Shown piece by piece: positions 29,800 through 40,172 of a DNA stretch of 64,000 nt. Position numbers and translations under genes: made by a program. How positions within the stretch are numbered: the first letter of the stretch is position 1; each line of letters opens with the position of its first letter. The notes under the pieces are model-generated. The model ran no database searches. It saw nothing but the letters and a program-made list of their open reading frames with translations, and was not told the origin of the DNA. Origin of the DNA: an uncultured Bacteroidota bacterium (GTDB taxonomy: Bacteria > Bacteroidota > Bacteroidia > Flavobacteriales > Flavobacteriaceae); assembly GCA_913047695.1 (NCBI GenBank), contig CAJWUI010000002.1, positions 1 through 64,000 of the forward strand. The letters run 5' to 3'.

Positions 29800-31149
29800 G
29801 TTTCCAACAATTTCAATTCCTTCATATTTTTGATTTTGATTATTTATTTCTTTTGAAGTAACGAGAGTATTCCATAGAAACACTTTTTTTAAAGACTTTG
29901 AATTTTCAATCAGTTCAAAAATTTCTTTATTAACCTTAGTACTATGCAGATTTAAAATTTCTAAATGATCTAGATTTAAAAGTGGTTTTAGCGCATCTGT
30001 TTTCAAATTATTTTTTTGAAGTGATAGACGTGTTAAATTTTTCATTTTGGAGATAAACTTAATATGACTATCCTTTAATCTGCATTCCCCTAGGTTTAAC
30101 CAAGTAATATATGGGGCATATTTCTCTAAAGTTAAAAGGTCTTTTTCTTGAATTTCAGAACCATTAAAACGAATATCTAAAAGTGAATTTTCTGAAGAAA
30201 GTTTTTTACAGCTGAAACCGTGTTTATCTAGTTCATTGAGCTCTGATTCATCAATTGCCGGTAATTTTACTATTTCATACCATGGTTTTTTGCGTAGATC
30301 AATAGAGTAATTTTTAAAAAGTAATGATTGAATTTTAGAATCAGGTTTTATATCAATTAGAGATGTTTTTATAGAAGCTCCTTGATTTATCCACCATTCC
30401 AATAATTTGATTTCATCATAAGTAAGTGGGGTTCCAGTTGGAGGCATAAACTGGTTATTATCTTGAGATCTAGTGACTCTGTTAAAGGCAAGACTTTTTT
30501 TTAGATCATTAGCTACAATCGACGGACCACTTCTACCCCCTTTAAAAAGACTTATTGCAGAACTCATGTTAAGACCTCCCCTTGCAATATTATTATTATG
30601 ACAAGCGATACATTTTGATGAGAAAATAGGATATATTAAGTCTTTATAAACTCCTATTGAATCTAGAGGCAACTCTTCAAATTTTTTTTGTTTTATTTTA
30701 GAAATCAAAACTGTTTTAATTGGCTCAGGGGCATATTCAAATAAATAGCTTTCACCATGTGTAAGATTTCCGCCGAGATGGCCAACAACAATTAAGAATA
30801 CTAAGATTAGAGCATTATTAAATTTCTTTAAAAACTTTGGTATGTTAAGAAATTGAAATATCCATCCCAATCCACTCAAAAAAACCAAAATTAAGCCAGT
30901 TAACTTGTGTAAATATAATTGTTCCTCTATATAATATCCGTTTTGTGACAAAAGCCATCCCATAAGGGCTGAAAAAAAAGCACTTATAAAACTCAAAAAC
31001 CAAATTACACGCAAAACTCTAGTATAACTAAAATTATTTACTTTATTATATGCGCTTAGTATGATAGAAATTATTAAAAAACCAATTGGTAAGTGAACAA
31101 GTAAAGGATGAAACCTGCCAAAAAAATTTGTTATTTCAAATAAATACAT
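29791..31149 (-). CDS. DUF2231 membrane domain + PSCyt1-type c-type cytochrome domain + leucine-rich repeats
   Basis: FGRFHPLLVHLPIGFLI (DUF2231); FSSKCIACHNNNIARGGLNM; FMPPTGTPLTYDEIKLLEWWINQGA; C-terminal LRRs. Confidence 0.85.
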   Translation of the reverse strand: MYLFEITNFFGRFHPLLVHLPIGFLIISIILSAYNKVNNFSYTRVLRVIWFLSFISAFFSALMGWLLSQNGYYIEEQLYLHKLTGLILVFLSGLGWIFQFLNIPKFLKKFNNALILVFLIVVGHLGGNLTHGESYLFEYAPEPIKTVLISKIKQKKFEELPLDSIGVYKDLIYPIFSSKCIACHNNNIARGGLNMSSAISLFKGGRSGPSIVANDLKKSLAFNRVTRSQDNNQFMPPTGTPLTYDEIKLLEWWINQGASIKTSLIDIKPDSKIQSLLFKNYSIDLRKKPWYEIVKLPAIDESELNELDKHGFSCKKLSSENSLLDIRFNGSEIQEKDLLTLEKYAPYITWLNLGECRLKDSHIKFISKMKNLTRLSLQKNNLKTDALKPLLNLDHLEILNLHSTKVNKEIFELIENSKSLKKVFLWNTLVTSKEINNQNQKYEGIEIVGNSE

Positions 31150-31153
31150 AAGA

Positions 31154-32200
31154 TTAAATCCTAGTCAATTTTAGTGGATAGGTTTTTCCAGAATTCCATT
31201 GCGGCACATAAATGTTTTCATCATTATCTACACACACATCATGTGGATTTAAAAAAGTTTTTTGATCGTATATTGGAGGAATTAACGAAGAGCCATCATA
31301 AGTTGGTTTGTTTCCCCCTGGCATTGATACAACAGTATTATTTTTGTCCAAGATTGCCAACATTCCGTCATAAGTCCCCCAATCCCTTGTAACAATTACA
31401 GCAAAATATAAATTACCATTTTTAAGTACAGGTCTACAAATAAAACATGATGGTAGATTTATAGTTTCGATATATTTTCCATCTAACGTAAAACGCTTAA
31501 AACAATTTGCAGTTCGTGAAGTAATCAATAAGCTATTATTCCCGTCACGAGAATCTAGCGTTATTCCATGACAGCAATCAAAATGAATATTTTCTTTTCC
31601 CTTTCCGCCAAAATGTTGAATATAATTCCCATTGGAATCATAGCGGATTATAAAATCAAGACCATATCCATCAGCTACATAAATATCACCATTAGGTGCA
31701 ATGGCGGTTTCGGTTGGTTTAAATTGATCTTCACTCTTGTAATCTGAGATTTCTTTTGGCATCTTAATTTCTAAAAGCTTTTTCCCCTTTAAAGTAGTTT
31801 TACAAACTTTGTGTGTTTCTGGGTCTGTAATAAAAAGAAACTCCTCATCTCCTTCTTTACAAAGAGTTAATCCGTGCGCCCCAGGATACTCTGTCCCCCA
31901 TGAACCTAAAATTTTTCCACCTCTATCATAAATGAGTATATTGTTCTTAGGATGGGTTGTGGTCATAAAGATCCGGCCTTTAAGGTCTATGACCATTTCA
32001 TGACAATCATTGACTGGAAATTTAGAAGGGTCTTGGACCCCCCATTTTTTATCTACTTGATATCTAAAGTCTCCATGACCAATTATTGAGTTTTCTTCAA
32101 TCGTTTTTTTGGTGATGGGGAAGATATTTTCAAAAGGGCAAATTAACACTCCTGTGGCTAAGCCTGTTTTTTTGATAAAATCGCGCCTCTTATTTTTCAC
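31154..32200 (-). CDS. NHL/6-bladed beta-propeller protein with Tat-like signal
   Basis: MKNKRRDFIKKTGLATGVLI; GSWGTEYPGAHGLTL; GNYIQHFGGKGKENIHFDCCHGITLD. Confidence 0.8.
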   Translation of the reverse strand: MKNKRRDFIKKTGLATGVLICPFENIFPITKKTIEENSIIGHGDFRYQVDKKWGVQDPSKFPVNDCHEMVIDLKGRIFMTTTHPKNNILIYDRGGKILGSWGTEYPGAHGLTLCKEGDEEFLFITDPETHKVCKTTLKGKKLLEIKMPKEISDYKSEDQFKPTETAIAPNGDIYVADGYGLDFIIRYDSNGNYIQHFGGKGKENIHFDCCHGITLDSRDGNNSLLITSRTANCFKRFTLDGKYIETINLPSCFICRPVLKNGNLYFAVIVTRDWGTYDGMLAILDKNNTVVSMPGGNKPTYDGSSLIPPIYDQKTFLNPHDVCVDNDENIYVPQWNSGKTYPLKLTRI

Positions 32201-32202
32201 TA

Positions 32203-33645
32203 TTAGCTTAAAATTTCTTTAACAACAGAGCCATGGACATCTGTTAATCTATATCGTCTTCCTTGATGTTTAAATGTTAGTCTTTCATGATCTATACCTA
32301 AAAGATGCATCAAAGTAGCTTGAAAATCATGAACATGAACAGGACGTTCCTTAATATTATATCCAAAATCGTCCGTTGAACCAATTGTGATACCTTTTTG
32401 AATTCCTGCACCTGCCATAAATATTGTAAAACATTTAGGATGATGATCTCTTCCATAATTGGTTTCAGTCAAAGTGCCTTGAGAGTATGATCCTCTTCCA
32501 AATTCACCTCCCCATATCACTAAAGTGTCTTCAAGTAATCCTCTTTGCTTTAAATCTTTAATTAAACCTGCTGTAGGTTGATCAGTATCTTTACACTGAA
32601 CTTTAATTGCATTAGGTAAGTCTCCGTGTTGATCCCAACCTTGATGATATAACTGAACAAACTTTACATCTTTTTCAATTAATTTTCTAGCTAATAAACA
32701 ATTAGCTGCAAAGGTACCTGGATTTCTACTTTCTTTCCCATACAAATCATATATGTAGTCTGGTTCTTTGGAAACATCCATAACTTCAGGAACAGAGGAT
32801 TGCATTCTAAAGGCCATTTCGTATTGAGACATTCTTGACAGGATTTCAGGATCTCCTACATCTTTATGATTTATTTTTTCTAATTTTTTTAAATATTCAA
32901 GTTGCTCTTTTCTTAAATCTGCTGTTACACCAGGGGGATTATCTAAGTAGAGTACAGGGTTTTTCCCAGACCTAAATTGAACACCTTGGTGTTTTGATGG
33001 TAAAAAACCATTCCCCCATAATCGAGAATACAATGGTTGACCAAATTTATCCTTTGTTACTAACACAACAAATTCTGGCAAGTTTTTATTGTCACTTCCT
33101 AATCCGTAACTTATCCATGAACCAATTGAAGGTCTTCCAGGAAGTTCAGATCCAGTTTGAAGAAAAGTAACAGCAGGATCATGATTTATTGCATCAGTGT
33201 ACATTGATTTTATAAAACACAGATCATCAACAATTTGAGATGTATAAGGCATAAGTTCACTCATCCAAGTACCACTTTTTCCAAATTTTTTAAACTTAAA
33301 TATTGATCCGGCTAAGGGGAAACTTGATTGACCTGAGCTCATTCCAGTAAGCCTCTGGCCACCTCTGACACTATCAGGTAGTTCTGTTCCATTCAGTTTA
33401 TTTAGCAGTGGCTTATAGTCAAATAAATCTAATTGAGAAGGAGCTCCACTTTGTAAAAGATAAATAACTCTTTTTGCTTTTGGCGTGAAATGAGGTAATC
33501 TATTATTGACAAAATTATTTTGTGAATATAAATTTGAAGGACTTATCAATGACCCAACAGTTAATGCACCTAATCCTAAGGATGTTTTTGTAAGAAAATC
33601 TCTTCTAGAAAACTTATAATTATGTTTATGATTATTACAATTCAT
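32203..33645 (-). CDS. DUF1501 domain-containing protein (alkaline-phosphatase-superfamily-like), Tat signal
   Basis: FSRRDFLTKTSLGLGALTVG; RVIYLLQSGAPSQLDLFDYKP; FGRGSYSQGTLTETNYGRDHHPKCFTIFMAG. Confidence 0.93.
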   Translation of the reverse strand: MNCNNHKHNYKFSRRDFLTKTSLGLGALTVGSLISPSNLYSQNNFVNNRLPHFTPKAKRVIYLLQSGAPSQLDLFDYKPLLNKLNGTELPDSVRGGQRLTGMSSGQSSFPLAGSIFKFKKFGKSGTWMSELMPYTSQIVDDLCFIKSMYTDAINHDPAVTFLQTGSELPGRPSIGSWISYGLGSDNKNLPEFVVLVTKDKFGQPLYSRLWGNGFLPSKHQGVQFRSGKNPVLYLDNPPGVTADLRKEQLEYLKKLEKINHKDVGDPEILSRMSQYEMAFRMQSSVPEVMDVSKEPDYIYDLYGKESRNPGTFAANCLLARKLIEKDVKFVQLYHQGWDQHGDLPNAIKVQCKDTDQPTAGLIKDLKQRGLLEDTLVIWGGEFGRGSYSQGTLTETNYGRDHHPKCFTIFMAGAGIQKGITIGSTDDFGYNIKERPVHVHDFQATLMHLLGIDHERLTFKHQGRRYRLTDVHGSVVKEILS

Positions 33646-33646
33646 T

Positions 33647-36600
33647 TTATCTTTTTAAATATGTTTCGTCATGATTTAAAATTGTATTTGACACTATAGT
33701 TAATGCAGCAGTTTTATATTTATCAAGGGATCTATCAAATTTTTTATCCCCAATTTTTAGAATCTGATTTGTCATTTTAGGATTTGATTTGTAGAATTTT
33801 AATTGTGATTCATAAAGCTCATTTAGAAGTTTTAATTCCTCTTGCTTAGGGTTCCTAGAGATTGCAAGTCTAAAACCATATTTAATTTGTTCTGAGTAAT
33901 TTCCCCCAACTTCTTTTTGAATTCTTTCTGCCAAAACTCTTGATGCCTCAAAAAATTGAGGATCATTCATTAGAACTAAAGCTTGCAGCGGAGTGTTTGT
34001 TTTTTCTCGTTTAACGGTGCATTCCTCTCGTGATGTTCCATCAAGTGCAATCATAGAGGGTGGTGGGGAAGTTCTTTTAATAAATGTATACATTCCTCTT
34101 CTGTAAAGACTATCACCAGAATCTTTTTTGTAGTTATATAAATCAGCTGAAAAACTATTTTTCTCTAACCATAATCCTTCCGGTTGATATGGTTTTACAC
34201 TAGGGCCACCAACTTTTTTGACAAGTAAACCGCTTGAGGCAAGTGCATTATCTCTAATAATTTCTGCAGGCAACTTATATGTATTGCTTCTAGCGAGCAA
34301 AAAATTATTTGGATCAATTTCATTAAGCTTATCATTACTAGTAGATTTTTGTTTGTACGCGTGAGACATCACCATCAGTTTAATCAATTTTTTTATGTCC
34401 CAGTCGTTATCAATTAGATAAATTGACAACCAATCTAGAAGTTCAGGATGACTAGGGAGCATTCCTTGGACACCAAAATCCTCAGGGGTACGAACCAAGC
34501 CATAACCAAAAATCATTTGCCAGTATCTATTTACAGTAACTCGTGATGTTAAGGGATTTTCCTTTGAAAATAACCATTTTGCTAATCCAAGTCTATTTTT
34601 AGGAAGAGAGGAATCCATTTTAGGTAAATTTTCAGGAACATTTATTCCAACTTTATAGGCAGGTTCTAAATAACTTCCTCTATTTAAAAGATAATTATCC
34701 CTAGGGGTCTTCATTTCTTCCATGACCATTACTTCAATCACTGGCTCCATTATTTTTAGCCAGTTCCCCCTTAGTGCCGAAAGCTCTTTTTTATTTCTTA
34801 ATATTCTAGAATCAGACTCTATCCAATGATTTTTTACAATATTTTTGTCTACATTTTTTTCAGAAATATCATAAGAGTTAAAAATACTTAATGACTCAAG
34901 GGTTGTCAAGTCTTTGGAGAAAAGATAAATATCATCTATTTTCCCTGAAAACAAGCCATTATCACCAGAATGATACATTCCTGATCTTCCAACTCTCAGG
35001 GGTCTGACAACTTTTTTTCTTACATTTATAGTGAATCCAGTTTGGGATTTTTTTCCTACGGGAACAGGGTGAATAGATTTGTACAAATTATCCATTTTCA
35101 CCTCAAGATTAACTTCATTCCCATTGATAAAAATTCGGAGACCACTGGATTTAGCTGAACCATTATATGAAAATGTTATATGATTCCAGGTATCTTTTTC
35201 AATAGCAAGGTCAGATTTTACATGAATCAAATTGGTTGGTAATACATTAATTAGTCTCATATTAATGTAGTTTTCACTGTCTAGATATATATCCCAACCT
35301 CTCCAAAAATCATTTTTCTGTCCGCTTGTTCCCAGAACGTGTTGTGTTTTTTTAGGATTCATATCATTTGTATTTATCCAAAATGAACCTGAAAAAGAGT
35401 CGTTTGTTTCAAAATTTGGAACTTTTTCTAGTTTTAAATAATCTATATCAGTTGAAAATTTTAGAGCCTTACCTTTTATACCTTCTACGATTTCGGCTTT
35501 AGATTCTGATTTAGCAAAATAGTTTTTATCAATTATAAATATATTTTTGTTGTTTGATTTCTTAGATTTTTCAATCCTATCAAGGGGGAAGTGCCCAATT
35601 AAATAATTTGATTTTAAATTTTTTAAAATATCTTTTACATTAGAATTTATTTTTTTAAGATTTTTTACGTAACTGTAAAATTCACTCAGTTCATTTTTTT
35701 GAATATTAATTTCGTTTTCTTTATTGTTTATCTTGACTTTGATTTGATTAATTTCATTTTCTTTCTCTTTACTTGGCATAGGCAAAAGAGGCCCAAAGTC
35801 TCCGTCATCTCCTGTCATTCCCAATTCTTTTACATTATTAAAAAAGGAAGCTAGTTGATAATAATCTTTTTGTGATATTGGATCAAATTTGTGATCGTGA
35901 CATTTAGCGCAAGCAACAGTTAGCCCAAGAAATGCAGTACTAATAGTTTCTGTTCTGTCAAAAACATAGTGAAGTCTCCATTCCTCATCTATGGCACCTC
36001 CCTCAGCTGTCATTGGAGAATTTCGATTAAAGGCTGTTGCTAATTTTTGTTCACGCGTAGGATTTTTAAATAGGTCACCGGCAATTTGCCAAGTCACAAA
36101 TTGATCATAGGGCATATTTTTTTTAAATGAGTTTATAACCCAATCTCTCCATGGCCACATCGTTCTAGCACCATCAGCATGCAATCCATGGGAATCCGCA
36201 TATCTTGAAAGGTCTAACCAGTCTAGAGTTAACATTTCTGCATGGGCAACTGAATTTAAAAATTTATCAACTATTTTTTCATAGGCATTAGGGCTGTTAT
36301 CATTTAAAAAAGCATCAATTTCCTCTATTGATGGAGGAAGGCCCCTGAGATCAAAAGATACTCTCCTAATGAGTCTTTGCTTGGATGCTTTTTCAGAAAA
36401 TTCTAAATTTAATTTATTTAGTTTTTGATAAAGGAAATAATCAATTTCATTTTTAATTTTCGAATTAATACTAATATTTTTTGGAATTTTAGGCAATGTA
36501 GGTGTAATAAATGACCAATGGCTTTTCCATTCGGCTCCCTGTTCTATCCATTTTATTAAGATTGCCTTTTCTCGATGAGAAAGAGAAAGGTTTGACTCAG

Positions 36601-36937
36601 GAGGGGGCATGTGCTTTTCGGGGTCATTACTTAATATTCTATGCACGCTTTCACTTCCTGAAATATTTCCTTTAACAAATGCTCTGTTGTTGCTTGCTAA
36701 CTTTGAAAATGCTATTTTCTCTACGTCCAAACGTAAACCCGCTTTTCTCGTTTTTGCATCAGGGCCGTGGCAGGCATAACATCTATCCGAAAGTATTGGT
36801 TTCACATGGTAATTAAAATCAATATTTTCAGGTAAACTTTCAATTTCTGTTGCAACTTCCTTTGGAATATTAACGGAACATTTTGTTAAAACAAAAACCA
36901 AACACAAATAAAGAGATGCCCTTAAAAACATTTTCAA
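33647..36937 (-). CDS. PSD1/cytochrome-c domain protein: PSCyt1 + DUF1549 + LamG-like + DUF1553
   Basis: VKPILSDRCYACHGPDAKTRKAGLRLD; CAKCHDHKFDPISQKDYYQLA; LamG-like centre; NRYWQMIFGYGLVRTPEDFGVQG; NTPLQALVLMNDPQFFEASRVLAERI. Confidence 0.95.
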   Translation of the reverse strand: MKMFLRASLYLCLVFVLTKCSVNIPKEVATEIESLPENIDFNYHVKPILSDRCYACHGPDAKTRKAGLRLDVEKIAFSKLASNNRAFVKGNISGSESVHRILSNDPEKHMPPPESNLSLSHREKAILIKWIEQGAEWKSHWSFITPTLPKIPKNISINSKIKNEIDYFLYQKLNKLNLEFSEKASKQRLIRRVSFDLRGLPPSIEEIDAFLNDNSPNAYEKIVDKFLNSVAHAEMLTLDWLDLSRYADSHGLHADGARTMWPWRDWVINSFKKNMPYDQFVTWQIAGDLFKNPTREQKLATAFNRNSPMTAEGGAIDEEWRLHYVFDRTETISTAFLGLTVACAKCHDHKFDPISQKDYYQLASFFNNVKELGMTGDDGDFGPLLPMPSKEKENEINQIKVKINNKENEINIQKNELSEFYSYVKNLKKINSNVKDILKNLKSNYLIGHFPLDRIEKSKKSNNKNIFIIDKNYFAKSESKAEIVEGIKGKALKFSTDIDYLKLEKVPNFETNDSFSGSFWINTNDMNPKKTQHVLGTSGQKNDFWRGWDIYLDSENYINMRLINVLPTNLIHVKSDLAIEKDTWNHITFSYNGSAKSSGLRIFINGNEVNLEVKMDNLYKSIHPVPVGKKSQTGFTINVRKKVVRPLRVGRSGMYHSGDNGLFSGKIDDIYLFSKDLTTLESLSIFNSYDISEKNVDKNIVKNHWIESDSRILRNKKELSALRGNWLKIMEPVIEVMVMEEMKTPRDNYLLNRGSYLEPAYKVGINVPENLPKMDSSLPKNRLGLAKWLFSKENPLTSRVTVNRYWQMIFGYGLVRTPEDFGVQGMLPSHPELLDWLSIYLIDNDWDIKKLIKLMVMSHAYKQKSTSNDKLNEIDPNNFLLARSNTYKLPAEIIRDNALASSGLLVKKVGGPSVKPYQPEGLWLEKNSFSADLYNYKKDSGDSLYRRGMYTFIKRTSPPPSMIALDGTSREECTVKREKTNTPLQALVLMNDPQFFEASRVLAERIQKEVGGNYSEQIKYGFRLAISRNPKQEELKLLNELYESQLKFYKSNPKMTNQILKIGDKKFDRSLDKYKTAALTIVSNTILNHDETYLKR

Positions 36938-37016
36938 TCGTTAAAGTTTATCAAACTTATATCCTAAATTAGATCTGAAGATTCTAATATAGAAAATTTA
37001 ATCGAAAAGAAAACCG

Positions 37017-37946
37017 TTAAAGTTCAAATTGTTGGCCAATTCGGGCAATGTTAAAGCCTTGTTTAATAACCCATTTCGTAGAATCACTGTTAGGATCTAA
37101 AAGAGGATTTGTATGGTTCATATGGATAAAATAGATTTTGTTTTTAATTACTTTAGTTTCATTTTCTAAATATTTCATTGTTTCATGAACCAAGGGGTGA
37201 GGTATTTCTGCTATTGGCCTGTAGTCTACTTCTTCAGCACTGAAAAAAGTTGCATCTAAAAATGCGATATCGATTTCCTTTAAAATAGAAATTAAATTTT
37301 TACTCCAAAGTGACCATTTATCAATATCTGGAATAAATAGTACCTTTTTTTTGGGGCCAATAATTTTGTATCCAACAGTTTCTGAAAATTCATCTCTGTG
37401 GGGCACCAGAATAGGAATAATTTTAACTTTATTTAAAACTTGGACATATTTACCTTTATAAAGTTTTTTAAGCACAATATTTTTTTGATCTATTAATTGA
37501 CTCCAAGGACCATTATTTTTTAGAAAATTATACATCCTTGGCATCACGTAAACAGATATACATTTACTTGCGAGGGCTTCTTTACCTAGGTGAAGTAATC
37601 CAGAATAATGACCCATATGCGCATGTGTAAGAAATATTCCACTTGGCGGATTATTCATTAAATCCCATTGTGAAATTATATCTGGTGTCGCTTCAAATAA
37701 AAGGCTTTTATTTGATCCATTCTGATATAACTCAAGCGAAGTTACTTTTCTTTCCTTTTTTTCTTGTGAACTTAAATCTATACAACAACTTTTTTGACAA
37801 CCGATATGGGGAGAACCGCCGTCCTGAACCGTACCTAGTACTTTGAGATATGTTTTATATGAAAATTTTTGTCCATTAGATGATGCTATAAACAAAAAAG
37901 CTATAGACACTTTTAAAAAATAATATATATTTTTTTTGAGAGTCAT
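37017..37946 (-). CDS. MBL-fold metallohydrolase, PqqB-like
   Basis: LGTVQDGGSPHIGCQKSCC; GIFLTHAHMGHYSGLLHLG; PHRDEFSETVGYKI; FLDATFFS. Confidence 0.85.
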   Translation of the reverse strand: MTLKKNIYYFLKVSIAFLFIASSNGQKFSYKTYLKVLGTVQDGGSPHIGCQKSCCIDLSSQEKKERKVTSLELYQNGSNKSLLFEATPDIISQWDLMNNPPSGIFLTHAHMGHYSGLLHLGKEALASKCISVYVMPRMYNFLKNNGPWSQLIDQKNIVLKKLYKGKYVQVLNKVKIIPILVPHRDEFSETVGYKIIGPKKKVLFIPDIDKWSLWSKNLISILKEIDIAFLDATFFSAEEVDYRPIAEIPHPLVHETMKYLENETKVIKNKIYFIHMNHTNPLLDPNSDSTKWVIKQGFNIARIGQQFEL

Positions 37947-38027
37947 AAAACAGTAGGGTATGATTATATTTTCAATTACAAATTAATTATTTTAGAATAA
38001 AATAAAACCAATTAACAATTATATTAA

Positions 38028-38405
38028 ATGAAAAAATTAATAACCTTAATTACTTTATTAATTATAGTTTCATGTGGAACCCAAAAAAAAGCCATTTTAG
38101 ATCCTTACGTAGGTGTTTATGAAATGACTGTATTCGAAGTCCCTCAAATAGGTGATGTTCCATTGAAGTTGATAATCAAAAAGGATAAAGATGGATATAT
38201 ATCTGAACTTGAGACAAATAGCGAAGATCCTGCTGCTTTGGAATATTTGTGGGAAATAATATCTACGGCAATTAATGATGGAATGATTTTTATAGATGCC
38301 ACAATAGCTAATTATGACTTAAACTTTGAATTGAATGTAGATAAAGAAGATATATCAGGATATATGATGGATATGTTTGAAGTGGAGGGTAAAAAGATTA
38401 AATAA
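38028..38405 (+). CDS. Hypothetical lipoprotein
   Basis: Lipobox LLIIVSCGTQKK. Confidence 0.6.
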   Translation: MKKLITLITLLIIVSCGTQKKAILDPYVGVYEMTVFEVPQIGDVPLKLIIKKDKDGYISELETNSEDPAALEYLWEIISTAINDGMIFIDATIANYDLNFELNVDKEDISGYMMDMFEVEGKKIK

Positions 38406-38432
38406 TACGAAAAATAACTTCCTGATTTTTAT

Positions 38433-38540
38433 TCAATCATTTTTCTTCTTTTTTGATAAGCCTCTAATGCCATAATATAACATCCATAAAACAAGAGCAA
38501 TTGCTCCATAAACCAAAATGTTTCTAATGAAATAAGTCAT
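38433..38540 (-). CDS. 35-aa single-TM micropeptide
   Basis: MTYFIRNILVYGAIALVLWMLYYGIRGLSKKKKND*. Not in the ORF track. Confidence 0.5.
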   Translation of the reverse strand: MTYFIRNILVYGAIALVLWMLYYGIRGLSKKKKND

Positions 38541-38544
38541 GAAA

Positions 38545-38634
38545 TTATTTTAAATGGCGCTCTTTTAATTCAATAATAAGAGCTATAACGATACAAAGGC
38601 CGAGGCAACCAAAAAAAATACCACCAACTCCCAT
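38545..38634 (-). CDS. 29-aa single-TM micropeptide
   Basis: MGVGGIFFGCLGLCIVIALIIELKERHLK*. Not in the ORF track. Confidence 0.5.
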   Translation of the reverse strand: MGVGGIFFGCLGLCIVIALIIELKERHLK

Positions 38635-38763
38635 AATTTTTTTTTAAAAGTAAAAATTATTTATAAGAAATAGCTACTTGTAAATTTAATAAAGCTAAAA
38701 TCTAAAAGATTTGACTATTTTTAGTTACAAAGAAATTAATAAGAATAAATTGAATTTAAGAGG

Positions 38764-40158
38764 ATGAAAAATTTGAATCGTAGAAATTTCATAAAAAAAT
38801 CTAGTCTTACGGCAGCCTCACTATATACAGCTGCAAATTTAGCTTGCTCAGAAGAATACGAAAAAACACCCTCTGGTGGTAAGTATATGGGAGATTTTGC
38901 TGCACCCAAACTTGACTTAATACGAATTGCAATCATAGGCGTTGGGGGAAGAGGACTTGGACATGCTAAACAACTCGCTTCGATTGAAGGGACAGAAATT
39001 GTTGCTATATCAGACCTTCACGAATATTTGGTAGATCGTTCAGTAACAGCTTGTATTAATAATGGAAATGGTAGGCACCAAAATATTACAAGATATTATG
39101 GAGATGAAAATCAATGGAAAAAAATATTTGAGGAGGTAAAACCAAATGTGGTAATTATTGCAACCAATTGGCTTAATCATGCTTCAATGGCTATAGAATC
39201 TATGAAAAAAGGGGCTCATTGTTTCGTAGAAGTACCCATTGCTGTCACGCTTGAGGAAATGTGGGATTTAGTAAACACCTCCGAGCAGACGCAAAAGCAT
39301 TGCATGATGATGGAAAATGTAAATTATGGAAGAGAGGAGCTTTTATATCTAAATCTTTGCCGTAAAGGAATAATTGGAGATCTACTTCACGGAGAAGCTG
39401 CATATATTCATGATCTTCGTGACCAAATGAATGATGAAAAAAGAGGAGAAGGCTCGTGGAGACCATTCCACATTGCAAAAAGAAATGGTAATTTATATCC
39501 AACACATGGATTGGGGCCTATTGCTCAATATATGAACTTATCTAGGGGTGAAGACCAATTTAAGACATTAGTCTCATTTTCAACCCCAGCTATTGGCAGA
39601 AACTTGTACGCTGAAAAAAATTACCATGAGAGTCATATTTGGAATACAATGAATTTTAAAGGCGGAGATTTAAATACTTCGATTATCAAAACAAATTTGG
39701 GGAGAACTATTATGGTTCAATGGGATGAGACAAGTCCTAGGCCCTATTCTAGACTTAATCTTATACAAGGAACAAAAGGCACTTTGGCAGGCTATCCGAC
39801 TAGAGTCGCATTAGAGGGTGGTGTTCCTGGAGTAACTGAAAATCATCATAGTTGGGCTGAAAAGGACGAACTAGGTGAACTTTATGATCAGTTTGAACAC
39901 CCTATGTATAAAAGATTAGGTGCATTAGCCAAAAAAATGGGAGGTCATGGCGGGATGGACTTTATGATGCTTTACAGAATAATAGAGTGCCTAAGAGAGG
40001 GACTCCCTTTAGATCAAAATGTATATGAGGGATGTTTTTGGAGTGCTGTTTCTCCTTTAAGTGAGGCCTCAGTTGCTCAAGGTGGAATGCCACAAAAATT
40101 TCCAGATTTCACTAGAGGCGCCTGGAATCAAACAAATCCTTTAGCCATTGTATCTTAA
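38764..40158 (+). CDS. Gfo/Idh/MocA oxidoreductase, GH109-like (alpha-N-acetylgalactosaminidase family), Tat signal
   Basis: NRRNFIKKSSLTAASLYTAAN; IRIAIIGVGGRGLGHAKQLAS; GGHGGMDFMMLYRIIECLREGLPLDQNVYEGCFWSAV. Confidence 0.88.
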   Translation: MKNLNRRNFIKKSSLTAASLYTAANLACSEEYEKTPSGGKYMGDFAAPKLDLIRIAIIGVGGRGLGHAKQLASIEGTEIVAISDLHEYLVDRSVTACINNGNGRHQNITRYYGDENQWKKIFEEVKPNVVIIATNWLNHASMAIESMKKGAHCFVEVPIAVTLEEMWDLVNTSEQTQKHCMMMENVNYGREELLYLNLCRKGIIGDLLHGEAAYIHDLRDQMNDEKRGEGSWRPFHIAKRNGNLYPTHGLGPIAQYMNLSRGEDQFKTLVSFSTPAIGRNLYAEKNYHESHIWNTMNFKGGDLNTSIIKTNLGRTIMVQWDETSPRPYSRLNLIQGTKGTLAGYPTRVALEGGVPGVTENHHSWAEKDELGELYDQFEHPMYKRLGALAKKMGGHGGMDFMMLYRIIECLREGLPLDQNVYEGCFWSAVSPLSEASVAQGGMPQKFPDFTRGAWNQTNPLAIVS

Positions 40159-40172
40159 TCATAGTAAAAAGA

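Noticed and set aside
29791-36937. Contig chimera with a planctomycete because of DUF1501/DUF1549/DUF1553 genes.
   Set aside because: Base composition and codon style match the flanks, and these families also occur in marine Bacteroidota.
37017-37946. PQQ biosynthesis operon.
   Set aside because: Only a PqqB-like MBL protein is present; no pqqA/C/D/E nearby. PqqB-like MBL hydrolases are common without PQQ.
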